NCBI GenBank assembly: GCA_029718625.1
Contig: CM056391.1
Location: 7,618,861 to 7,682,860 of the forward strand
Source: Synaphobranchus kaupii
Taxonomy: Eukaryota; Chordata; Actinopteri; Anguilliformes; Synaphobranchidae
Direction of reading: 5' to 3'
Length of the DNA: 64,000 bases
The notes under the pieces are model-generated. The model had not been told where the DNA came from. It searched no databases and saw only the letters and a list, made by a program, of their open reading frames with translations. Shown piece after piece: positions 45,045-57,500 of the stretch; position 1 is the stretch's first letter; every line of letters begins with the position of its first letter. Made by a program: the position numbers and the translations under genes.

Positions 45045-48000
45045 GTGAGTGTCCATTTCCCGGTAGTCTCTATGCAGACTAGAGAGGTGTAAAAGTGAAC
45101 ACAAATTACTTGGGATATTATGTGTCTAAAGCATGACTAGCCTATATGATATGGCTGAAGGTGTCGGTGGTGTCACTAATTGTTCTGGAAAAACAGGAAA
45201 TTTATGTTAATAATAGTAATAATAATAAAAGGAAGTTGGTTGTAATAAGTGTCTGCTAAATGCCCAATTTAATAATAGATTTTCTTCCTTAGTGATTTTA
45301 TGTCACTTTACGAAGACCAGAAAAAGAAATCAAAATAGGGAAAACCATGAAAAATAAAGCAAAATCTATATTTGATAAATGCCATATATCAGAGCGACTG
45401 AGTTGCTTTTAAAGCTTAGCTTTTAAATTTGGCTGGTAAAAATGACACATAAAAAATAAATAATTAATGAGATTCAGGACGGGTGACTATTATTAGGTCA
45501 CTTTTTGAGCGTGACATTTTCACTTAATTTGCAGCACCAGCGATGCGTCAAATGTGTGGCCTCCTTTAATTGATTTCAGTATACTGTATGTGCATGTATG
45601 TTGCATCATGAATGTGTTTTGTCTACTAGAGTCATTTTATTTTGAGAGACTCACTTGCGTGCCTGTTTTGTGTACTCCCCCGCCCATCCACACACACACA
45701 CACACACACAGCTGAACTAGCGCAGAAGGCGCGTAAGGAGATAGCAGATTACCTATCGTCGGGTAAGGATGAGCGGGCGCGTATCCGGGTGGAGCACATT
45801 ATCAGAGAGGACTACCTGGTGGAGGCCATGGAGATTCTGGAGCTGTACTGCGACCTGTTGCTGGCCCGCTTTGGTCTCATCCAGTCCATGAAGTGAGTTT
45901 GGAAGGGGGTAGGGGGTCGGCACATGGGGTTTGGGATGGGGCTGGATTTGGGTGGAAGACAGTGGGGGGCCTGTGCATAGGGAAATGAGATGGGATGTTT
46001 GGGGGTGTGAGGCTTGCCTGCACCAAACCAGCTCAATATTTGGGTTGGGGTAGCTTTGGGTCCTTCGAAGCTGCAGTGTGTGTTTCATGATTTCATTCTT
46101 TAGATTCAGCTCTTGAGAGAAATGTTTTTTTACAGTTTATTTAAAGGATGAGGCCGGCGTTTAAAAAAAAAAAAAAAAAAAAAAAACCACATTTTTTAAA
46201 GTTTTTATTATTGTCACAACCTATTATCAAGAAAAACATGGCCAGTGTAGTTTTTACCAAATTTACTTAAAAACGGAGCAAATTGTTAATTTCCTTGGGG
46301 ACTGTTTTCAGTATTTGGATGCTGCGCATTTGTATACATTCAATGTGGTAGTGAATATGTATGCTGAACATTTTCACAAGCGGGTACAGAGCACTTCATT
46401 GACCCGCACAGAGTTCGCAGAAGTTACACAGAAATTAATAAGTTGCTATTTTTTTTAGGTGTACAATCTTTCAAAAGCACAGCTAATACGGCTACTGCTG
46501 TATATACAGCTAATACAACTGCTGCCTGCATGTTGTGCATTTTAAGAGGAACAAGGAGAATGTCGGTACAGAGCTTCCAGTAACACAGTTTTGGAACATC
46601 AGGCTGAAACCACAGCATACTTTACACCTACGTGCAGAATGGCTACCCTTCTGAGCAGTGCCATTCGATTAATGGTTTTATGGCATAACGATTGGCTCTT
46701 TCACAACTGAGAAACAAACAAATGAAAAACTTACTAAGTGTGCTTCTGAAAATGCAACTATGTCCAGGTGTCTATCTGGACAGTCACACGACACCTTGGT
46801 GTTATGGATAAATATATTGGCCTGTTTTTCTGTTACACCTGTCACTCAGGAATGACTGTTGCTTGGTTTGACCAGGGATTAGGTTATTGTGAACACCACA
46901 TAAGTGACATTAGATCTGTATGTGTCAACCCTGTAGTGTCACCGAGTTCTGGGATACTCCCCAGATTTTAATCTCAGTGAGACTTTACCTGGTTAAATAA
47001 AGGTTTAATAAATAATAATAAAAAAAAGGCATTGTTTTCAATAGTGTTTTCTGTCCGAACCACTGGTAGCTTTAAACCGTGTCAAAACACGGCAGTACTG
47101 TAGGAAGCTAATGATAGCATAAATAATAATGTAGCAGTAAGCTATGGTACCCACACAGTGACGTGAATTTCCTCACAAAGTGATTTGGAGTAGGACAGAC
47201 AAACAGACGGCTCAACAACTTCGCCTGTAAAAACAGACTAAGGTTCGCACAAATGCAGAGATTTCCAATGAGCAAATTGTGGCAGTTAAGTAATTGCTGG
47301 GTGAGTTCTCTCGTTGGTGAAGTAAAACTCAATTCCACCAACTCAACTCATGTTACTCAACCCTGACTCAACCCTTTCACTCCTTGGCAGAGAGCTGGAC
47401 CCTGGTCTGCAGGAAGCGGTATCGACACTCATCTGGGCTGCCCCGCGGCTGCAGTGTGAGGTGTCGGAGCTGAAGACCGTGAGTACCGGGCATCGTACGC
47501 AGTCTTCACAGCTCAGTGTTTGTAAACCTTGAAGCCCTTCAAGGGCTTGATTTAGGATGTTAAGAAATAAAGTTCTCCACAGCGTTTGGTTTTCCGTTGG
47601 TTTTTCCGCTTTCATGAAACCCAATTTTTCGAAAGTGCCGTGACTTCAGTGACGTCAGCATTCTGTTTTCCAAAGCACACAACTTGAGGATCTTCAGTTG
47701 AGAAATACTTCACAGACTTTTTAAACGAAGTCTCAGTTCATTTACAGACAAGATCCCTTTACCATTTTAATAAATGTCTTTGAAAAGTCATTAAGTTTTG
47801 CCTTATAAACACTATTGGAACCCTCCGCAACACGAACGACTTTTAAAATGGTGGCGCTGGTGTTTAAGTCCCCCACACTGATGTGCTCGTCTCTTCCGTG
47901 TTCAGGTGTCCGATCAGCTGTGTGCAAAGTACAGCAAGGAGTACGGCAAGCTGTGCAGGACAAACCAGATTGGAACAGTCAACGACAGGGTAGGCCCACA

Positions 48001-50873
48001 GGAAATCATATTCTGCATATTTTGCTGGGGGTCCTCAAGCTGAAGTTGATAGCAGTTTGTGGCTCGTCCGTCCGTCCGGCCGTCCCTGTTTCGGTAACGT
48101 TCTCTCTTTTCTCCTGAAGCTTATGCTCAAGTTGGGTGTGGAGGCCCCTCCAAAGATCCTGGTGGAGCGCTACCTCATCGAGATTGCCAAGAACTACAAC
48201 GTTCCATATGAACCAGATGCCATGGTCAGGGTGAGGGGGACTGACGGCCAGCCGTCTCCATTTTGTTTCCTGCTGAAATTACACCTGGGGGATATTTGTA
48301 ACGGCTATTACAGAAATCCTGGGTCACTTCAAAATATTCTTGATGGATAACCCGCTAACTGTTTAATTCCTCTTTGTGGAACCAAGCATCATTGAACAGC
48401 CCCTGGATAGTTTGTTCTGTGAGAAAGTGAAACTGAAGGAGAATGTTTGGTTTGGTGTTCCACGCATTTACACACCTGCTTTGCAAGGGATGATAATTTG
48501 TTGTGATGCGGTACGGGTGACCAAAAACATGGGTACAAATTTACAAAAAGATTTTTTGGTAAAATTTGCACTAGTACAGTTTGGTCCGTATTCGATCCGA
48601 AACCGTGGGGCTCATCCGTGCACCACGGCGTGGTGCCTTAACCCAATGAGCCACCCAGCAGCCCCCTTTCAGTAAGGCTCATTTGGATTGTAATTTCAGT
48701 GCCAGTTAGACGCTAACACATTAAATGCGAATTGCAAGGTGCAGTAAACCGCAGGTCTCAGATGGTTGCCACTTGCCCCTCTGTTGTACACAGCCAGAGG
48801 CTTGCGTAGGTGAAGAGGCTGACCTCATCGACGTGAACAACGACAGGAAGCACGGGGGAGGAGGTGGTGGAGGAGGAGGAGGAGGGGGCGGTGGAGGCTT
48901 CATTGCACCCCCAACTGGCATGCCCATGCCTATGCCAATTGGCTTCAACTACCCACCTCCAAAAGGAGCAGTAAGAATGCCCCTGTGTTAGGAATTACAC
49001 AGCACCTAATACTCCCAAAAAGCAGGGTTATAATGCATCATAACTTGATTCAGTTTAATGTATTAATTTAGCCTTTATTTCAAACTGAGGACTCACTCCA
49101 CTCACTCCACTCACTCCACTCACTCACTCACTCCACTCACTCACTCACTCACTCACTCACTCACTCACTCACTCACTCACTCACTCACTCACTCACTCAC
49201 TCCCATCTCAACTTGGTGTGGAGTTTTCTCAATCTGGCTTCCTATTTAATAACACATTTTACATTTCCTTTACATTTTACGTTATGTGAAGGCAGTCACT
49301 CATACTTTAATAACCTTCTGTCATTAGACGCTGTTCTAAAGTGTTTTTAAGTCCGTGATTACTGGGAGATTGACTTTTTAAACTTTCACTTCAGGAACCC
49401 TTCAATGGCCCTACAGGCACCTACGACGGCTTCTCCAACTTTCAGCCTCCTGGGAGAGGAGGGCAGCCCCCCCAACTGCCCAGCTGCCCCCCCACCTATG
49501 AGTCCGTAAGTGAAAGCGGCCCCTTCCCCCTCCAGAGTGGCGGACAACTGGTCACCCACCAGGGAAGGAGAATTTTTTACAGCTCCTGTTAGTAGTGGCT
49601 AAGGTCAGGATGTGAAATTAACACCAGCCATCAGCCAAATGCTAGTAAAATTTTGATTGAAAAATCGTTACTCTAGTAGCCACTTTGGCTGGTAACCAAC
49701 CAGATTGTGTTATGTTGTAAAAGGTAATGTGGCTGGTAAAATGTTGAAAATGGCTAGTGACTTGTAGGATCCACAAGCCACTCTGGCCAGTAGGTAAAAA
49801 AGGTAATTTCATACTTTGAGTGGCTTTATCTCAGGGTAAGACAGACAGACTGCGATTCAGACCTTGTCAGTCAGTCTTTGCTGCTTGCTGGGGAAATACC
49901 AGCGTCGGTAATCACTGTTGATTAAACGCTGTGCATAATTGTACAACTTATTTAAGTTCTAAGTGTATTTTTCTGTATTTCTAAGTATTTTGGGGATAAT
50001 CCTAAGAAGCAAAAGCTGTCCCTTGTGCCCCGAACAAAGAGGTTTGTTTCTTTTCAGATTGATGACATGGCTGTGAAACCCTCTGTTCCTCAGATTTTTG
50101 GTGAGTTGTGGGATCTCATTTCTTCTACTTTGCATGTAGTGTGGTTGGATGAAGTTACATTAGGAAGATATAATACAGCTATAAAAATGTTTTCTAGTTA
50201 AAGAAAAGGTTTAAACTCTCATGTGCGGCTAGAATCTTGGTCTCCTTCATTGTGGGTTTTTTCCCTTTTTGTTTTTAACTTATTTACATTTTCTTCATTT
50301 ATTTAATTTTGTGGCGACCGTTGGGTTTTCAATCATCCGCATTAATGTCTACCCTTTTGTTGACTGTAAAAGGGCGCAAATCTAAATGTGTGTTTGAAAG
50401 GAGTTTATTTTCATCCAATTTGAATGTGCTTATTTGGCTGTCCTGGGTGAAAGGTAGTCGGTTTTGCTTTCACCAGTGGGGGCGTTTGTATGGAGTCGTA
50501 TGCAAAGTAAGTGCAGTATTGACACAATTATTCCTGAGGTTTGACACAGTTACTGTTATAGCTTTTACTGTGGGCTTGTATTAATACATCATGTACCGTT
50601 CCATGTGCTACTTAATCATGACAGGATATTTATTACGGCTTTTGTTATACTAGGGTATTTGTAATGTAAAATACAAATTTGAATGTTTAATGTTCTGGTC
50701 TCTCTTAAGGCCCTGGCGCCTCCTCCCAGTTCGACGATAGCGGACTGCCCGAGCTCCCCTCAGTCCCAGACTCACTTCCCGCTTCCTCCTTTGGCGGACG
50801 CTCCGCCCCCTCTGACGACATAGACTTCGACGACCTGTCGAGGCGCTTCGAGGAGCTGAAGAAGAAGACTTAA
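44957..50873 (+). CDS. ist1: IST1, ESCRT-III associated factor
   Basis: IST1 folds like an ESCRT-III subunit. It binds CHMP1, VPS4 and spastin, and acts in abscission, endosomal tubule scission and multivesicular body traffic. Nine coding exons sum to 1047 nt, 348 residues and a stop, with all phases joining; the human protein is about 364. The N-terminal ESCRT-III-like core runs from MLGGGFKAERLRVNLRLVIN to about residue 180 and is nearly identical to the mammalian one. A proline/glycine-rich linker follows, with a run of 15 glycines and MPMPMPIGF. The C-terminal MIT-interacting motifs are kept: DIDFDDLSRRFEELKKKT. Start chosen from family identity. The position beside a polycystin-1-like gene resembles human 16q22.2 (IST1 near PKD1L3). 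Confidence 0.97.
45712..45892 (+). CDS. ist1: ist1 coding exon 2
   Basis: Codes TELAQKARKEIADYLSSGKD ... ELYCDLLLARFGLIQSM, helices 1-3 of the core. The acceptor AG directly follows a (CA)n run that replaces the usual pyrimidine tract. Donor GTGAGT, phase 2. Confidence 0.96.
47391..47478 (+). CDS. ist1: ist1 coding exon 3
   Basis: Codes KELDPGLQEAVSTLIWAAPR ... SELKT. Acceptor CTTGGCAG, donor GTGAGT, phase 2 to 0. Confidence 0.96.
47906..47989 (+). CDS. ist1: ist1 coding exon 4
   Basis: Codes VSDQLCAKYSKEYGKLCRTN and QIGTVNDR, 28 codons. Acceptor GTGTTCAG, donor GTAGGC. Confidence 0.96.
48120..48230 (+). CDS. ist1: ist1 coding exon 5
   Basis: Codes LMLKLGVEAPPKILVERYLI through NVPYEPDAMVR, the last helix of the ESCRT-III-like core. 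Acceptor CCTGAAG, donor GTGAGG, 37 codons. Confidence 0.96.
48794..48970 (+). CDS. ist1: ist1 coding exon 6 (poly-glycine linker)
   Basis: Codes PEACVGEEADLIDV, then 15 consecutive glycines from mixed GGN codons (48854-48898), then MPMPMPIGFNYPPPKGA. The glycine run is longer than the GGPGRGGSGG-type stretch of mammals. Acceptor TACACAG, donor GTAAGA. Confidence 0.94.
49088..49202. repeat. (ACTC)n microsatellite
   Basis: About 28 units of CACT, in ist1 intron 6 between the poly-glycine exon and the next. Confidence 0.95.
49395..49505 (+). CDS. ist1: ist1 coding exon 7
   Basis: Codes EPFNGPTGTYDGFSNFQPPG and PPTYES, part of the proline-rich linker. Acceptor CACTTCAG, donor GTAAGT, 37 codons. 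Confidence 0.95.
50058..50100 (+). CDS. ist1: ist1 coding exon 8
   Basis: A 43-nt exon, IDDMAVKPSVPQIF plus one base. Acceptor TTTTCAG, donor GTGAGT. Confidence 0.92.
50710..50873 (+). CDS. ist1: ist1 coding exon 9 and stop
   Basis: Codes GPGASSQFDDSGLPELPSVP and the C-terminal MIT-interacting helix DIDFDDLSRRFEELKKKT, ending TAA at 50871-50873. Acceptor TCTTAAG. Confidence 0.97.
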
Positions 50874-52980
50874 TTCTTCGGCACCGTCTTCCTCTTCTGC
50901 TTCCATCGCTACATCGTTACCGGGAAGGGCAGGGGTAAAAAGCCCTGGTGAATTTAGTATGTGAACTCTATTTCTCTAAAGATTTCATCACTGTGCTCTC
51001 CTCGCAGACCACAGTATTACCTTGCCTTTGCGTAAACACACAACGGTGTCCTCCTGTCTATTGGGGAAATTTAGAACACATTTTGTAAGATTACCTTGTA
51101 TTCAAAGCAAATTACTTCACTGCCTTTAAACTCTTGAAAGTGAAGGAATTTGTTTTTTTTTGTTTCTTTTACACTACGTCTTTTAATCATCAATAGCCAA
51201 AACAAGCTTATGGTAACATGCAGCCAGAATCCTTTTATTTTATTATTTTATTTTTATAAATGCAAGGACTTTGATTTATATTGGCCCTTTTTATGGTGTC
51301 AACAGCACCAAGCATTGCTATCTAACATAGACATAAGGCTAACATAAGCATGCCTGGACACCTCAAGGCTCTGCAGTAACCACGATGCACATAAACACAG
51401 ATTGCAGAGGGAAATGTAACTGACATAGGCCACGGGCACTGTGGAGCAGCAGACCTAATAAACACATCTGCCCACTCATTAGACCAGGTTGGGCACGCCT
51501 CCCTTCTGAGAAGGTCTCGCAGTGTCAGTGTTCTTCCAGAAGGGGTCACTGTATTTACTCTAGCTCGTGTAGAGTTTTTTTAAAAAAAATTTTTTCCTGT
51601 TACTACAACTCATCAGATTTTCTTTTTTCTCTCATTCTACCCCTTATTTTATTTAGAGGGGGTTGCATCATTATATTTTCTTTACGAAGTGCTGTTATCT
51701 AAGGAAAGGGCTCAAACTCTGGAAAGATGCATATTTAAACAACTTATTAATAAAATAAGGAAAAAAACTTTTTTTGTTGTACTTTATTTAACTTGTAAAA
51801 TTTGTTTTGCTCACCTCAAATGGTCATGTACTAGGAAACCTATCCTCTATCATTAGAGACACCTAAACAAGTGTACCAGGGTTTAACCAGAACTGAAGTC
51901 CACACACCCTGTCAATCATCCCCACGTACCTCTGGCTTTGCTTGAATGATATTTTAAACGTGACGGCCGATTACTGTAAACATTTACTTTTTAAGGGCTG
52001 GTGCGCTGCAGTGGGATTAGATAGTGAAGGCTGTGATAACTTGTTTGAAGAGTAAACGGCATGGGATTGTAATTACGCCACTGGGTTGTATGTACATATA
52101 GCCAAAACATGCAAGGTTTAAGTCAGCAAATGTGCTGATGATGATGTCAGCAAAATTTTTTTTTTTCTGTCTTTCCAGTATTTTATTTTCCCTAATTCTG
52201 GGGGGCCTTCTTTCTAGTTGAATGTTTAAACTTTTTTAATTTAGTTTTTAATTAACATTAAGGTGCCGTGTATTGGCAGATAAGTAAGCTCTGGTTGACC
52301 TTTCAGGGGGAAAATATGGAATCTGTGCAGTATGCATGCATCCTAAATCACAAAATAAATATAATCTGAAATGGTATTGGAAGCTGCTTTATATACCTAC
52401 TTGATACCACCCTTAAGTTTGCCTTAGTAGAAACACCTCTGATTGGTCATTCTGCCATTTTGTTGAAGGCTACGAGAATGTTCTCTGCTGTTGAATGTTG
52501 TCCATTTTATTAAAATTTCACATTCGTTAGAAATGCCTTTTCTTAGGCTTAGTGTCAATCCGTTCACCTAAATTCTCCTTGTGTTTGCTTAACCTTTTTT
52601 TGAAGTGTTTGAAGGTAAATGAAATATTTTTGGTAAGGGATTTGTAACAATGAGGATATGGTTAACAAGTTTGTAACAGTAAGGTACACTTATTGGATAT
52701 CCACTCTGCAGCTTTATAAAGATACAAATATGAACTGCCTGCTCCGGTTATGAATCTAGGCAGTCATCCGGTCACATCAGATATTTTCGTATTTTCATCA
52801 GTTCATAAAAGTTGATCCATCTTTCCTCGTGAAGTGTTATGGAAGTTGTTTTTTTTGTTTGTTTGTTTAATGATTAAGAAATTACACTGCAGCTTATATA
52901 GTCAAGGAAAACTTAACATGTAATATTCTTTCTTTTGAGGCAGAATGCTAACGCAATAAAGGAGTTATTTTGAAGTTCAG
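50874..52980 (+). other. ist1 3' UTR with several polyadenylation signals
   Basis: AATAAA occurs at 51749, 52354 and 52955 on the plus strand. The last is followed by a GT-rich stretch (GATGTGGTGTCC) as expected downstream of a cleavage site. Alternative 3' ends of about 0.9, 1.5 and 2.1 kb are likely. Confidence 0.6.
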
Positions 52981-53331
52981 ATGTGGTGTCCTTTATTTTC
53001 ACCCAGTGGAAATGGAGTCCATCTATGATGCATTGTTCTGCTGAGCCACTCTTGGTGTAAACAAACAAGCATGTCTGAAATAGTACTGCTTTAGCTGCTT
53101 CATAATGGAACCAAAATATGTGTAGAATCCCCTACTGGCTTCCCAGTATCAGTCACCAACAGCACTGCCAGGCATATTCTTTCTACGTTTAAAATGTCAC
53201 GTCTAACAAGGTACTTTGTATTGACTTTGGCGATTAGAACATTTTCCTCTGTGTTCAGTAGCACATATGTCAGCTGCCAGAGACCTTTACTGTTTGTCCT
53301 GTCATTTCCTGTAAAACCAGCTCCACACAAA

Positions 53332-53505
53332 GGACCTGATCTACTAAGACCTTTAGCATGTGCAAAACCTTTTAGCACACGCAAAACCAATTGCATGACT
53401 GATGATTGGTCATGGTATTTGTTTTGCACTGATCCTTGGTTGTTTTATTAGTTTTGCGTGCGCTAAAAGGTTTCGCACATGCTAAAGGCCGTAGTAAATC
53501 AGGCC
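53332..53505. mobile_element. Palindromic MITE copy 3
   Basis: Third member of the family, between ist1 and the pkd1-like gene. Termini GGACCTGATCTACTAAGACC and AGTAAATCAGGCC are slightly more diverged than in the other copies. Confidence 0.75.
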
Positions 53506-53719
53506 CGAAGTCTATAAGCGAGTTACACAAGGGCAAGGATTTGTGCCGTGCAATATGTTAATTTCCACTTGTGCCACTAGAGGTCAGACTGCAAAAGGGT
53601 TTCAAAGCAAAGCTGTAGTCGCTGGCATTGATCAGTGAATACAGCTCTGGGTCCACCTTGGCATGTGTGTTGGCAGTGTGCTGGCCTGCTATGTATAACT
53701 TGCTATGCGTGCATGCGTA

Positions 53720-54260
53720 AGTGTGTTAGCAGTCTGCTGCTATGTGTGTTTTAACAACTTGCTATGCCTGCGTGAGTGAGTGAGTGCGTGCGTGTGTGAG
53801 TGTGTTAGCAATCTGCTGCTACTGTATGTGTGTTTTAGCAACTTGCTATGCCTGCGTGTGTGAGTGTGTTAGCAATCTGCTGCTACTGTATGTGTGTTTT
53901 AGCAACTTGCTATGCCTGCGTGAGTGAGTGCGTGCGTGCGTGTGTGAGTGTGTTAGCAATCTGCTGCTACTGTATGTGTGTTTTAGCAACTTGCTATGCC
54001 TGCGTGAGTGAGTGCGTGCGTGCGTGCGTGTGTGAGTGTGTTAGCAATCTGCTGCTACTGTATGTGTGTTTTAGAAACTTGCTATGCCTGCATGTGTGAG
54101 TGTGGCGTGTGCGCATGTGCATGTGTGTGTTGGCCGTGTGCTGCTATGTGTGTTTTAGCAACTTGCTATGCCTGCGTGTGTGAGTGAGTGAGTGCGTGCG
54201 TGTGTGAGTGTGTTAGCAATCTGCTGCTACTGTATGTGTGTTTTAGCAACTTGCTATGTT
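53720..54260. repeat. Minisatellite of about 80-95 bp units
   Basis: Seven or so units built on GTGTTTTAGCAACTTGCTAT and GTTAGCAATCTGCTGCTACT, separated by variable GTGAGTGAGTGCGTGCG runs. Unit length varies through the (GTGC)n and (GTGA)n part. Confidence 0.9.
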
Positions 54261-54435
54261 CTGTTGCGCATGACCCTATCTCTGTTGAGCACAGCTCTGT
54301 GGGCGGCATTGAGTAATTACCCTGCGTCTCCACCCCTTCAGTAGGCTCCACCCCCGTCCACCCAGAACATATCGCCCGCAGGCTGCAGTGAGCGATAGAT
54401 AGCTTACCTTGCAGCTGGCTGATCCTTTGCATTCA

Positions 54436-54585
54436 TGACCAGTAATCTAATGGATCTGTTGGACCAGTGATCTACTGGATCTGTTGGACCAGTGATCTAC
54501 TGGATCTGTTGGACCAGTGATCTAATGGATCTGTTGGACCAGTGATCTACTGGATCTGTTGGACCAGTGATGTAATGGATCTGTT
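54436..54585. repeat. 25-bp minisatellite, about 6 copies
   Basis: The unit GGACCAGTGATCTACTGGATCTGTT is repeated in tandem with one- or two-base changes. Confidence 0.93.
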
Positions 54586-57500
54586 GCAGCCAGAAAACAA
54601 GAAAACACTCTGGGAGAGCAACAAGACAGGATTATTAAAAAATTAAAAAAAACTATAATTATAATTGACATCATTAATAGAAATAATACAATGAATTTGT
54701 GTTATTGCTATTGATTGCTTGAGAACATGGCAGCAGCCTGGCAGGTCACTGGGTACTAGCCATAGGGGTACTAGCCAGTAGTAGCATTAGACTCATCGGC
54801 AGATCCTTAGGTAAACGCAGTGCACATTTCAGTAGCACATCCTTGTCTCTGCCTTTAAGTGTCAGGAAGGACTCCAGTCAAACTCCACTTGCCTTATTCA
54901 CGGCCCATTTAACTGCCTTTCTGAAGTGTTCATGAATTAAACACCTCTATGGGCTGCCCGTATGTATATTTAATGAGGTTTACAAGCTCAATATTTCCAC
55001 CCACGCAGGCTAATCAACTTCAGTCCCCAAGCTATAAACTGTGAGCAGCTTCTGAGATGTGCGTGGGTACTTACCTTAAAAAAATGCCGCCCAACAGGAA
55101 TTCAAGGACAGTGTGAAAGTTTTGAGAAAAATTATGAACAACTAGAGAAGAAAATAAGGTGATTGACGTGGCCAAGAACTTTGGACTGGGCAGGCCTTCA
55201 GGAGGTCAACAGCCAAACTGAGCGATGAGCTGAATCTCATATAGAGAGACAGAAGAAGGGAGAGACAAAGAGAGTCAGTGAGAAATACTGAATTTCAGAG
55301 GAAGAGAATCAGACAGAGAGACTACTAGAGAGAAAGAGTCAGAGGGGAAATCAATGAAAGAGTACAAGTCATCGAAAGAGACTCAAATTGACAGAGAGAT
55401 CAATTTGTGCGTCAACGATGCTACCAGGAAAAGTCAAAGGAGAGTCTTAGAGGGACTTGGAGTGAGAGGGGTAGAGTCCCACCATCCCACCAATGATTAC
55501 ACTACAACTACTGATACAATGCCTACAAAGCCTCGGAGAAGGGATCACTTTTTTAAATTAAGGTCTTGTGGCAATTTGTATGTTACAATTTGGAAAGCAT
55601 TTTAAGTTGAAACTAATTATCTCCGCACATTAGTGATTTTAAAATCATCTCTGGCGAGAAAGCCAATCAGCCTTGCCCTTGCATTAAGTACATAAATACC
55701 AATTGTAAGTTACACGATGTGTTTTATATACAGAGACGTGAGGTATTAAGATGCAGAGGAAGTCACAGACAGTAGAGTTAAAAAGGCTGCCAGAGTGCAA
55801 TGAGTGACTCACCCAGGCAGACGACAAAGATATGCACAAGAGCTGTGAAGCCCTGGAGCTTTGTAAAGTGCATTCTGGGACAGCGCACACACTTGAATCA
55901 AGATCGTCAAGGAGATCGGAACCAGAAGCAGCGGAGCGAGAGACTGGGAGTGGAATGGGATAACCATTGTTTTGTGGTTATGATGATCAAGCTGACCACA
56001 GAGCTGTCCGGCTGGTCACGACCCTCGCCTCACGCTGCCGGCAAGGTACAAAATCCAAAGGCACGACTAACCCAAAACTCCACGCCCCACCCCCACCCCC
56101 ACCCCCCCCCAGCACTTTATTCAGTTATTTAAGAAACAGTCCATGTGACAGTTTTAAAGCTCTCTGTGTGAAAGGTCAAACAGAGTTCACTGGTTTTAGT
56201 TCTCCAATTAGTACTGTGGGTTTTAGGGAACAAAGAAATGGCAAAAAAATTATTATTTTGGGTTAAAATAGACTTCTGTTTTGGTAACTACAGCAAGCCT
56301 TTTTTCATTCTTTCGCTCTCAGACACATAAACCGACACACTCAACAAGGGTTCAAGCAAACTAATTAAAGTCCTTACTAAAAAAATAAAATAAATAGACA
56401 TTAAAGGAACTGAAAAATTTCATCTTTATGTTGCAGATATCCCCCTCCCCCCAGAGCCAAACAATCAATGAATAACCTGTCACCTGTCAATCAATCAAAC
56501 TTTATTCAACATAGTCTCATTTAACAATAGTTATTTGAAAGGTCTTAAAATTCTATAAATTGCTTTGGTACATTAAGGAAAGGGCAGGTATTTACTCCAC
56601 ATTCTGCTTAAAAAAAGATGTGTGATGGACTCCTAAAAAAACACTACTGATATTTGCTATGTGGTGCCGATACACATATTATTAGTTACGTTAAGCAAGA
56701 GTTTCAAACACAAGAAATATTTTAATTATTTTTCTCATGTGTCTAATATGTTTGTGCTGCTGCCGTCTTCGCCACGACGAGATCCACAGCAGGTGATTCT
56801 TTTCTGTTGCTTGTCTAGTGGCCTGATGATGGTTAAAACAATTATTTTATGTGTATATATCATAACAATAGAATGATTGAAACTGTAACAAATTACAACA
56901 ATTTAAACTTTGCCAAAAAAAGAATCACAGCTACACCACCTAATTTTATCATTCATTCAAAAATATGAGACTGGATTAATGGGCAAACATTCAAGAGACC
57001 AGTTTAAACCCAGATGAGGTAGCACTCTGACAGGAAGGCCAACTTAGTGAAGTCTACTTTCATCTCAGGACCAGTCAATCGTTTACAATTTATTACGGTT
57101 TGCAGTCGCCCTCTCTCTCTCTCAACTTCGGCTGCAGTTTACACCTGCTTTTCAAAATTTGAAACAACAACAAAAACAACGGATAGTAACGTTTTTCGCC
57201 TTTCCCGTGAAATGGCCGTGTGCGAGACCAACATGTATCTCAACCTGGCGTCAGGTGAGAAGACGCACACTCGCAGCTCAAGCAGGTGTGCATTAGGTCT
57301 CACTGCGTAAATCTTGCATTAATCCACTCCCTTATTTTGTGCTCTCTCTGTGAACACATCCACAATTACTTCTGCAGTTGGGCTGAGACACAGTTGGAAA
57401 AAAAATCCACATACTTTGTATAATACATGCAAATACCTTTGCAAATGCTTGCTTAGTAAATATCAACATATAATATACGCCCTGCGCTACTTTTGAGGGA

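Noticed and set aside
48396..48680. tRNA-like sequence near 48590 (GTATTCGATCCGAAACC)
   Set aside because: Some B-box resemblance, but no cloverleaf could be built; at most a SINE fragment.
56400..57310. Possible small plus-strand gene (87-codon frame with MKSTFISGPVNRL)
   Set aside because: No similarity, no splice partners and low-complexity surroundings.
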